This document shows positions 20,554-27,662 of a stretch of 64,000 bases of DNA, one piece after another; the first letter of the stretch is position 1; each line of letters starts with the position of its first letter. A program made the position numbers and the translations under genes. Origin of the DNA: Bin5 sp022827195 (GTDB lineage: Bacteria; Chloroflexota; Anaerolineae; Caldilineales; Caldilineaceae); NCBI GenBank assembly GCA_965208275.1, contig OZ242331.1, forward strand, positions 124,001 through 188,000, written 5' to 3'. Under the pieces are notes generated by a model that was not told where the DNA came from, searched no databases, and saw only the letters and a list, made by a program, of their open reading frames with translations.

Positions 20554-21582
20554 ATGCTATATCTGTTCCTCGCCCCTGATGAGTACCTCTTGGGTCAGCG
20601 CCTTGGCCAGCTGAAGCAGGCATTGGGTGATGCCGAGATGGCATCGCTCAACCTGACCGAGCTTGACGGCGCCCGCGTGACAGCAGCCGACATAATCTAT
20701 CATCTTGGCGCAATGCCCTTTCTGGCAGCGCGCAGGCTGATTATTGCACGCGGCTACCTGGCCAATCTGGAGTCCCGCCTCGGCACGGCCAAGTCGCCCA
20801 ACAGGGCCGCGCAGGACGAGGCGCGCCAGGTTCTTACCTGTCTCGCCGATCAGCCGGCGGGGAATGACCTGGTCTTCGTCGAAGAGAAGCTGGACAAACG
20901 CCGGGCCCTGTGGAGGGGAATGGACGGCACCGCAGGTATCGAGCAGTTGAGCCGGGACGGGCTGCTGGCGGTCGAAGACATTGCCACGCCTGACGCCCGC
21001 CAGTTGCCCGGCTGGATTGCTAAAACGGCCCGGCAGGAAGGGATCGCGATCGAGGGGAGAGCAGTGCAGATGCTGGCGGCATATGTCGGGCCGGACCTGC
21101 GCTGCCTGCGCATGGAAATCGAAAAACTTCGCACCTATGCGGCCGGTCGCAGTATCACCGCCGCCGACGTGCAGCTCTTGGTAAGCGATTCAGGCGAAGC
21201 GCTCATCTGGGATCTGACCGATGCCATCGGTCTGCGCGATGGGCGCAAAGCTATGCGGGCGCTGTCCGCGTTACGGCGCAACGACGCCAATCCGTTCTAT
21301 CTGCTGACGATGATCACGCGCCAGTACCGGATAATGATAAAGGTGAAGGATGAGACCGCGCGCATGTCGGGCAATGAGTTTGACGTTGCCGGACGCGTTG
21401 GCGAGAGTCCATTTCCTGTCAAAAAGGCGATGGCACAGAGCCGCAACTATTCGCTCGTTCAGCTGGAAGCGATCATGGACCGGTTGCTGACGGCCGATGT
21501 CGGCATGAAGACCGGCGCAGACCCCGCTACCGAACTGGACATTCTGGTGGCGGAACTGACAAGACCCCGCAAAAGGAACTGA
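20554..21582 (+). CDS. holA: DNA polymerase III delta subunit
   Basis: A 342-residue clamp-loader subunit, which opens the beta sliding clamp during replication. The start LYLFLAPDEYLLGQRLGQLK is the typical N-terminal nucleotide-binding-like fold, followed by FLAARRLIIARGY, then GPDLRCLRMEIEKL and the C-terminal collar helices with NPFYLLTMITRQYRIMIKVK. The open frame extends to 20491 but overlaps the preceding gene; ATG at 20554 gives the normal N-terminus. It is a housekeeping gene lying between DUF6391 and an M16-family gene (7-base gap). Confidence 0.93.
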   Translation: MLYLFLAPDEYLLGQRLGQLKQALGDAEMASLNLTELDGARVTAADIIYHLGAMPFLAARRLIIARGYLANLESRLGTAKSPNRAAQDEARQVLTCLADQPAGNDLVFVEEKLDKRRALWRGMDGTAGIEQLSRDGLLAVEDIATPDARQLPGWIAKTARQEGIAIEGRAVQMLAAYVGPDLRCLRMEIEKLRTYAAGRSITAADVQLLVSDSGEALIWDLTDAIGLRDGRKAMRALSALRRNDANPFYLLTMITRQYRIMIKVKDETARMSGNEFDVAGRVGESPFPVKKAMAQSRNYSLVQLEAIMDRLLTADVGMKTGADPATELDILVAELTRPRKRN

Positions 21583-21589
21583 ACGCCCG

Positions 21590-22933
21590 ATGAGAAAAGA
21601 ACGAAGGCAACCTGACCGTTCACTCGCCAAGGCCCTCCATGCCGATGCCAACGGGCAGACGACAATTGGCCCTGAGACAGTCCATCGGGTGCAGAGTGCA
21701 AATGGGATCACCGTCCTCGTGCGGCCTAACCCATCGGCGCCCGTTGCCGTGCTCGAGGGGTGCCTGCGGGCCGGCAGCGTCGATGAAGTCGCGCAGAAGG
21801 CCGGGCTGGCATCGTTTACCGCCTCGCTTGTGAGCCGGGGCAGTGCCCATTACGACTTCGACCGCTATAACGAGGCGGTCGAGTCGGTCGGCGCCAGCGT
21901 CAGCGTGTCCGGCGGCTCGCACGTGACCAGCTTCGGCAGTGAAAGTCTCGTCGAGGACTTTCCGCTGATCGTAGAAATTCTGGCCGATGTCCTGCGCCGG
22001 CCCACCTTTCCGCCTGAGCATGTCGAACGCGTACGCGGTCAGTGGCTCGTTCGGTTGCAGGAACGCGAGCAGAGCACGCGCAGCGTTTCCTACCGCCGCT
22101 TCAACAAGATGATCTACGGCGATCACCCCTACGGCCTCCCAACCTCCGGCTATATCGAGACGATTGAGGAGATCAGCCGAGACGATGTGGTCGATTTTCA
22201 CCGCAAGAAATACCAGCCGAATCAGGCGATCGTTGTGGTCAGCGGCGATGTTGAACCCCAGGATGTGGTGGCACTGCTGGACTGCCACTTCGGTGATTGG
22301 GAAGTCGGAGAGATGCCGCCCGCGCCGGCCTCCAGCATACCTCCGGTGGCGCGTGTAGACGGCATCAAACGCAAAGATGTCGCCATGCCCGGCAAAGTCC
22401 AGACCGACGTCGTAATCGGCTGCCTCGCCGTCGCCCGCAGCGATCCGGACTACTATGCCGTACAGGTCGCCAACAACATCATGGGCCAGTTCGGGATGAT
22501 GGGCCGGCTGGGTGAAAACGTACGAGAGCGTCAGGGCCTGGCCTACTACAGCTACAGCGCGGTCGACGCCGACATCGGAGTAGGTTCCTGGGTGGCGTTC
22601 GCCGGCGTGAATCCGCAAAACGTCGATCAGGCCATCGATAGCATCCTGCAAGAATTCGAGCGCATGGGGCGGGAGCCGGTCAGCGACGAAGAGCTCGCAG
22701 ACAGCATCGCCAACATGACCGGCACGCTCCCCCTGCGATTGGAAACCAACGACGGAGTGGCATCAATCCTGCTGAATATGGAATGGTACGGCCTTGGACT
22801 GGACTATTTGCAGACCTATCGCGAGCGGATTCGCGCGATTGCCAAAGAGGATGTACAGCGGGTCGCCGCAGAATACCTGCGCGCTGACGCCTACACGCTT
22901 GTCACCGCCGGGCCGGGCAATAACGGGAGCTGA
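21590..22933 (+). CDS. M16 family peptidase homologue lacking the zinc motif
   Basis: A 447-residue protein with the two-domain fold of the M16 (pitrilysin/processing peptidase) family: the N-terminal strand NGITVLVRPNPSAPVAVLEG, the AGSVDE loop, and a second domain ending in RQGLAYYSYSAVDADIG. The active-site H-x-x-E-H that should follow AGLA is replaced: the segment reads AGLASFTASL (residues 71-80), with both His and the Glu lost. Such catalytically inactive M16 proteins normally pair with an active sister subunit, but none is encoded here. It overlaps neither neighbour; the ABC-2 exporter begins 6 bases downstream. Function may be structural. Confidence 0.85.
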   Translation: MRKERRQPDRSLAKALHADANGQTTIGPETVHRVQSANGITVLVRPNPSAPVAVLEGCLRAGSVDEVAQKAGLASFTASLVSRGSAHYDFDRYNEAVESVGASVSVSGGSHVTSFGSESLVEDFPLIVEILADVLRRPTFPPEHVERVRGQWLVRLQEREQSTRSVSYRRFNKMIYGDHPYGLPTSGYIETIEEISRDDVVDFHRKKYQPNQAIVVVSGDVEPQDVVALLDCHFGDWEVGEMPPAPASSIPPVARVDGIKRKDVAMPGKVQTDVVIGCLAVARSDPDYYAVQVANNIMGQFGMMGRLGENVRERQGLAYYSYSAVDADIGVGSWVAFAGVNPQNVDQAIDSILQEFERMGREPVSDEELADSIANMTGTLPLRLETNDGVASILLNMEWYGLGLDYLQTYRERIRAIAKEDVQRVAAEYLRADAYTLVTAGPGNNGS

Positions 22934-22939
22934 GCCCTC

Positions 22940-23947
22940 GTGACGCAAGATAACGCGGTTATTCAAATTGAGGATTTGAGCAAGGTCTATACCGTAACGG
23001 AGCGGGAGGCGGGTCTGGCCGCGGCGTTGCGCAGCCTCGTAAATCGCAAGACGCGTGATGTTCGAGCAGTGGACCAGATCTCTTTTTCGGTCGACGAAGG
23101 CGAGATCGTCGGCTTTCTCGGTCCAAATGGCGCCGGCAAGACGACGACTTTGAAGATGCTCGCCGGCCTGCTCCATCCAACCGACGGCCTCGCGACCGTA
23201 CTCGATTATCGCCCTTGGGAGCGCAACCGCGACTATCTGCGCCGAATGACGCTGGTGATGGGCCAGCGCAATCAGCTGGTGTGGGATATTCCGGTCATCG
23301 ACACTTTCGAGCTGAACCGTGCGGTCTACCGCATTCCCGAAGCGGACTACAAGCGCACTGTCGACGAGCTGACGGATCTGCTGGAGCTGACGCCGCTGCT
23401 GCGAAAGCCCACCCGCAATCTTTCGCTGGGCGAACGGATGAAATGCGAGATCGCGGCCGCGCTGCTGCACCGCCCGTGGGTCCTGTTCCTGGACGAGCCG
23501 ACGATTGGGCTGGATGTGACGATGCAACGCCGCATACGCCAGTTTATCGCCGAATACAACCAGCGCACCGGCGCAACGGTCCTGCTGACCAGTCACTATA
23601 TGGCGGACGTAGAGGCTTTGTGCAAGCGGGTCATCGTTATCCATCACGGTAAACTGCTCTTCGACGGCGAGCTGAGCGGTTTGGCCGATCGATTTGCGCC
23701 CTTCAAGACCGTCGAGGTGGAACTGCAAAACGGCGCCGGAGGCAGGCCGCTGGATGAGTACGGCGAGGTCCTCGTCCGCAGTCCCGGCCGCGTCACGCTG
23801 CGCGTGCCCAAAGTCGAGACTGCCTCCGTGACCGGGCGGATCCTGACCGATTTGGATGTGGCCGACCTGACGGTGCAGGACCCGCCGATCGAGGATGTGA
23901 TCGAGCAGGTCTTCAGCCAGGAAGCGATAGAAAACGAGGAAGGATAA
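22940..23947 (+). CDS. ABC-2 type exporter ATPase
   Basis: A 335-residue ATPase of the ABC-2 exporter class. Walker A is GPNGAGKTTT, followed by a Q-loop (VMGQRNQLVWDIP), the signature NLSLGERMKCEIA, Walker B VLFLDEPTIGLDVT and switch LLTSHYMADV. The C-terminal ~90 residues form the small beta domain typical of DrrA-type ATPases. GTG at 22940 is the only start compatible with the N-terminal IEDLSKVY strand. It is followed by two permease genes with the same polarity, giving a complete ATPase-permease-permease exporter. Relatives carry COG4586/COG4587/COG3694-type genes in this order; the substrate is unknown. Confidence 0.92.
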   Translation: MTQDNAVIQIEDLSKVYTVTEREAGLAAALRSLVNRKTRDVRAVDQISFSVDEGEIVGFLGPNGAGKTTTLKMLAGLLHPTDGLATVLDYRPWERNRDYLRRMTLVMGQRNQLVWDIPVIDTFELNRAVYRIPEADYKRTVDELTDLLELTPLLRKPTRNLSLGERMKCEIAAALLHRPWVLFLDEPTIGLDVTMQRRIRQFIAEYNQRTGATVLLTSHYMADVEALCKRVIVIHHGKLLFDGELSGLADRFAPFKTVEVELQNGAGGRPLDEYGEVLVRSPGRVTLRVPKVETASVTGRILTDLDVADLTVQDPPIEDVIEQVFSQEAIENEEG

Positions 23948-23990
23948 GGGGCGAGAGCATCCCCGCCCTTTGTCACCCCTCACTCTTTAC

Positions 23991-24794
23991 ATGACTGCCT
24001 TTTATTCGATTTACAGGGGCTATTTTCGCACCGCGCTGGTCGTACAGTTCCAGTATCGCGTTGCCATGATCATCTGGCTGCTCGGCGGGATCATCGAGCC
24101 GGTGATGTATCTCGTCGTTTGGCGCACGGTTGCGCAGCAGCAGGGCGGCGCGGTGGGCGGCTATGCAGTCAACGACTTCGTGGTCTATTTTATCGCCATC
24201 ATGCTGGTGGAGCACGGCACTTTTTCCTGGATTATGTGGGAGTATGACTTTCGAATCCGCATGGGGCAGTTCTCGTCCCAGCTGCTGAAGCCTATCCATC
24301 CGATTCACAGCGACATCGCCGACAACATCGGCTACAAGTTCCTGACTCTGACCGTGATGGCGCCGACTGCAGCCTTACTGGCCTGGTTCTTCAACGCCTC
24401 TTGGCAGCCGGACGCGCGCACGCTGGCCATATTTGTGCCCGTCTTGCTCCTGGCCTTCCTGATGCGTTTCTTCTGGGAGTGGTCACTGGCGATGTTGGCC
24501 TTCTGGACAACCCGTGTCGACGCCATCAATCAGGCCTACTTTATCGTCGTTCTCTTCTTTGCCGGGCGGCTGGCCCCCCTTGAGCTGTTTCCCCAGTTCC
24601 TGCAGCGAGTGGCCGACTTCCTGCCCTTTCGCTGGATGCTGGCTTTTCCGGTCGAGTTACTGCTGGGACGGCTGACGCCTGGTGAACTGTGGCTCGGGAT
24701 CGCCGCGCAGCTGTTCTGGCTGGTCGCTGGCTACCTGGTCATGCAAGTCGTCTACCGCGCCGGCATCCGTCGCTATGCGGCATTTGGCGCGTAG
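23991..24794 (+). CDS. ABC-2 type permease, subunit 1
   Basis: A 267-residue inner-membrane permease with six hydrophobic segments, beginning YSIYRGYFRTALVVQFQYRV and with the characteristic FVVYFIAIMLVEHGTFSWI stretch of the ABC2_membrane_6 group. ATG at 23991 is chosen; a TTG at 23970 is in the same frame. Neither has a good Shine-Dalgarno, so translation may depend on the upstream ATPase gene (43 bases away). It forms the channel with the next gene. Confidence 0.88.
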   Translation: MTAFYSIYRGYFRTALVVQFQYRVAMIIWLLGGIIEPVMYLVVWRTVAQQQGGAVGGYAVNDFVVYFIAIMLVEHGTFSWIMWEYDFRIRMGQFSSQLLKPIHPIHSDIADNIGYKFLTLTVMAPTAALLAWFFNASWQPDARTLAIFVPVLLLAFLMRFFWEWSLAMLAFWTTRVDAINQAYFIVVLFFAGRLAPLELFPQFLQRVADFLPFRWMLAFPVELLLGRLTPGELWLGIAAQLFWLVAGYLVMQVVYRAGIRRYAAFGA

Positions 24795-24838
24795 GCGCCG
24801 GGCACGGCAGAAACTGCGCAGCTGATAGGACTTTTGGG

Positions 24839-25624
24839 ATGTACTACATTCGTCTATTTGCTACTTATCTGCGCCTGGGAGCGCTGGGGGAGCTGGAATA
24901 CCGCGCCAATTTCTGGATCAATCTGCTCCAGTCGATCCTGGAATTGAGCGTGGCTTTGGGCGGGCTGGCCGTCGTCTTCAGCCACACTGACACCCTTGGC
25001 GGTTGGCGGCCGGAGGAGATCCTGGCCCTGCTGGGGGTATACTTCCTCATCGGCGGACTCATCCGCACACTGATCCGGCCCTCGATGGTGAAGTTCATGG
25101 AGGATGTGCGCCAGGGTACACTCGATTTCACGTTAACAAAGCCGGCCGACTCGCAGGTATTGGTCAGCATCCAACGGGTGGAGCTGTGGCGCCTGGCCGA
25201 TGTATTGATCGCCCTGCCGGTACTGTTTACCGCGCTGGTCAGGCTGCGGGCGCAGTTGGGTCTGGCCGAGGCGCTTACCTTCGGTGTGACGGCGTTGAGC
25301 GGGGGGTTGATCATCTACAGCTTCTGGCTAATGCTCAGCACCTGTGCTTTCTGGTTCGTCAAAGTCGAAAACATCCAGGTTATCTTCCAGAGTATGTGGC
25401 AGGCGGGCCGCTGGCCGATAAGCATTTACCCAGCCTGGCTGCGCACGGTGCTGACTTTCCTTGTGCCGGTCGCCTTTGCCACCACCGTGCCCGCCTCCGC
25501 GTTGAGCGGGCGGATAACATCAAACACGCTTTGGGGGTCGTTGGCCCTGGCCGCGGCCTTGTTGATCGTTTCCCGCTGGTTCTGGCGGGTGGGGATTCGC
25601 TTCTATTCGGGCGCGTCCGCGTAA
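24839..25624 (+). CDS. ABC-2 type permease, subunit 2
   Basis: A 261-residue six-helix permease paired with the preceding gene. It starts YYIRLFATYLRLGALGELEY, contains GLIRTLIRPSMVKFMEDVRQ and TLDFTLTKPADSQVLVS, which are the hallmark cytoplasmic loops of COG3694-type ABC-2 permeases, and ends RWFWRVGIRFYSGASA. The open frame runs upstream to 24689 inside the neighbour; the ATG at 24839 gives the normal length. The three genes 22940-25624 are read as one exporter operon. Confidence 0.9.
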   Translation: MYYIRLFATYLRLGALGELEYRANFWINLLQSILELSVALGGLAVVFSHTDTLGGWRPEEILALLGVYFLIGGLIRTLIRPSMVKFMEDVRQGTLDFTLTKPADSQVLVSIQRVELWRLADVLIALPVLFTALVRLRAQLGLAEALTFGVTALSGGLIIYSFWLMLSTCAFWFVKVENIQVIFQSMWQAGRWPISIYPAWLRTVLTFLVPVAFATTVPASALSGRITSNTLWGSLALAAALLIVSRWFWRVGIRFYSGASA

Positions 25625-25651
25625 TTTGGCAAGACAGAGGAGCTCTAGGAG

Positions 25652-26221
25652 ATGAAAATTCTGATAACGTCGGGTGCGTCAGAGCACAGCGCCGCGCTGG
25701 CGGACCACCTGACACGGGAGCATGAGGTCCGGTTGACCGAACGTGCGCCCGTGAACAGCGCTCACAACTTTGTGCAGTGCGCGCTAGGCCACGATCGTGC
25801 AACGAACTTGCTGACCAGCGGCATGGACGTCATCCTTCACGCCGTCGACCCGCTAGCGGGCGAGGACGTGAGCGCGCAGATCGACGCCGCCACCCGCTGT
25901 ACCTACAATCTGCTGCTGGCAGCGGCTGAAGAGGACGTTCCGCTGGTGATTCTGCTGAGTACATTGGAACTGATGGCAGACTATCCCGCCGCATACCGCG
26001 TCAGCGAGACCTGGCGGCCTCTTCCGCACACGCAGCCGCCTACGCTCAGCAAGCATCTGGCCGAACAGGTCTGCCGCGAGTTCGCACGTGAACGCAAGCT
26101 GCGCGTTGTCGTTCTCCGCTTGGGAGAGGCGTCGGACGCAACGGTTTTTGAGGCGGTCGACAGCGCGCTAACGAGTGTCGAGGATTGGGCGATTACACAT
26201 GTAGGGGAGATTGAAAGATGA
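25652..26221 (+). CDS. Short-chain NAD-epimerase-like protein, degenerate
   Basis: A 189-residue protein with an SDR-like Rossmann outline: MKILITSGASEHSAALADHL at the N-terminus, a middle VILHAVDPLAG strand, and VVLRLGEA near the end. The nucleotide-binding glycines are incomplete (GASEHSA instead of G-x-x-G-x-x-G) and the catalytic Tyr of Y-x-x-x-K is missing; only the Lys of TLSKHLAEQ remains. It ends 4 bases inside the next gene (ATGA overlap), so the two products are made together and may form a complex in which this one is regulatory or structural. That pairing is inference. Confidence 0.6.
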   Translation: MKILITSGASEHSAALADHLTREHEVRLTERAPVNSAHNFVQCALGHDRATNLLTSGMDVILHAVDPLAGEDVSAQIDAATRCTYNLLLAAAEEDVPLVILLSTLELMADYPAAYRVSETWRPLPHTQPPTLSKHLAEQVCREFARERKLRVVVLRLGEASDATVFEAVDSALTSVEDWAITHVGEIER

Positions 26222-26943
26222 AGATACTCATTCTCGGCGGTGCAGGAATGTTGGGTCCATATGTTGCGCGTGAACTTGCGGACAAACACTCGCTGCGAAT
26301 CACCGACGTCAAGGAGCCGGCGGAAGAGCTGCCCGGTGACTTTTTTCAATTGGATGTCTCCGACCTCGATGCCGTCGTTGAGGCAGCAGAGGGCATGGAC
26401 GCAATCGTCAATCTCTCCGTTCTGCGCCGAGACCGTCAGATTGCCTGGGATGTTAGTACACGCGGCTGTTACAACATGATGCAGGCCGCGGTGACGCATG
26501 GCATCCGGCGCGTTATCAACACGGGTCCCCACCTTACGGTTGCGGGCAGGAATATTACTGAGTGTTTCGATTTCGGCATCGGCCCGGATATACCGCCGCA
26601 GTCCGGCACCTACATCTACGCCATTACAAAGGCGATGGGCCAGGAAATCTGCCGAGTTTTTACGCTGCATCATGATATTAGCGTGCAGACCTATCTCTTC
26701 TGTCATTTCGTGGACCCCCGATCGAGCCGGTTAGGCGACAAGCGCGTTCCCTACGCTGTCTCTTGGGAAAACGCAGCGGAAGCCTTCACCCTCGGCCTGG
26801 ATATCGACTTGGACGCGCTGCCCTCCCGCTGCGAGGTGTTCTTCGTCTTCGCCGACATGCCGCATGGCAAGTACAGCAATGAGAAGGCAAAACGAATCCT
26901 TGGCTTCCAACCCCGTCGGGACGTGGAACTGCTCTGGACTTAG
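26218..26943 (+). CDS. NAD-dependent epimerase/dehydratase family protein
   Basis: A 241-residue extended SDR protein. The cofactor motif GGAGMLG is at residues 7-13 and the catalytic pair is YAITK in TYIYAITKAMG; the strand FFQLDVSDLDAV follows the usual pattern. It lacks the long C-terminal substrate domain of sugar-nucleotide epimerases, so the substrate is uncertain. GGGAGA lies 7 bases before the start and the start overlaps the stop of the SDR-like gene upstream. It ends 7 bases before rnhB begins. Together with its partner it looks like a two-gene insert between an exporter and a housekeeping nuclease gene. Confidence 0.8.
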   Translation: MKILILGGAGMLGPYVARELADKHSLRITDVKEPAEELPGDFFQLDVSDLDAVVEAAEGMDAIVNLSVLRRDRQIAWDVSTRGCYNMMQAAVTHGIRRVINTGPHLTVAGRNITECFDFGIGPDIPPQSGTYIYAITKAMGQEICRVFTLHHDISVQTYLFCHFVDPRSSRLGDKRVPYAVSWENAAEAFTLGLDIDLDALPSRCEVFFVFADMPHGKYSNEKAKRILGFQPRRDVELLWT

Positions 26944-26950
26944 CGAGGAA

Positions 26951-27655
26951 ATGGACGGCGGAACAAAAGAGGTTACTGCTTCAGACGGTGCGCGCGGACA
27001 CACCTGCCCTACCCTTCTTCAGGAGCGGCAACTGTGGGGTGACGGGTTTGAACGGTTGGCCGGACTGGATGAGGCCGGCCGCGGCGCTCTGGCCGGGCCG
27101 GTTGTCGCGGCCGCGGCCATCCTGCCGTTCGATTGTGCTCAGGAGGGTGTGTGGGCCGCAGTGCACGACAGCAAGCAGATTACACCGTCGCGCCGTGAGC
27201 GGCTGGCAGAGGAGATTCAGGCGCAGGCAGCCGACTGGAAGCTGGGTGAAGCGTCTGCCGCCGAGATAGACGCGATCGGCATCGCCCCCGCCACGCGCCT
27301 GGCGATGCACCGGGCCGTCCTGGCATTGGACCCACCGCCCGATCACCTGCTTATTGATTGGGTGCAGCTCAGGGCGCTGAACACTCCCCAGCAAAGTTTC
27401 ACCAGGGGCGACCAGCGCGTCGTCTCCATCGCCGCCGCTTCCATCCTGGCCAAGGTCCACCGCGATCGGCTGCTCCGCCAGCTTCACACTGCGTACCCGG
27501 AATACGGCTTTGCCGGCCATAAGGGATACGGTGTGCAAACACATCTTGAAGCTATCGCTCGGTTCGGACCTTGTCCGGTTCACCGGCGCTCTTTCGCGCC
27601 GATGCGTCACCAGGCCGGGTTATTTGGCGAAGATCAGCCTCCGCAATCCTATTGA
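26951..27655 (+). CDS. rnhB: Ribonuclease HII
   Basis: A 234-residue enzyme that removes ribonucleotides misincorporated in DNA. The catalytic acidic motif is LDEAGRGALAGPVVAAAAIL, followed by DSKQITPSRRERL, LIDWVQL and DQRVVSIAAASILAKVHRD, then GYGVQTHLEAI. The N-terminal ~30 residues are non-conserved and include the text LLQERQLW typical of RNase HII preceding the catalytic block. ATG at 26951 follows GCGAGGAA very closely; the frame is open upstream to 26864. It is convergent with the helicase gene (7-base gap). Confidence 0.95.
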   Translation: MDGGTKEVTASDGARGHTCPTLLQERQLWGDGFERLAGLDEAGRGALAGPVVAAAAILPFDCAQEGVWAAVHDSKQITPSRRERLAEEIQAQAADWKLGEASAAEIDAIGIAPATRLAMHRAVLALDPPPDHLLIDWVQLRALNTPQQSFTRGDQRVVSIAAASILAKVHRDRLLRQLHTAYPEYGFAGHKGYGVQTHLEAIARFGPCPVHRRSFAPMRHQAGLFGEDQPPQSY

Positions 27656-27662
27656 CCGCGAT

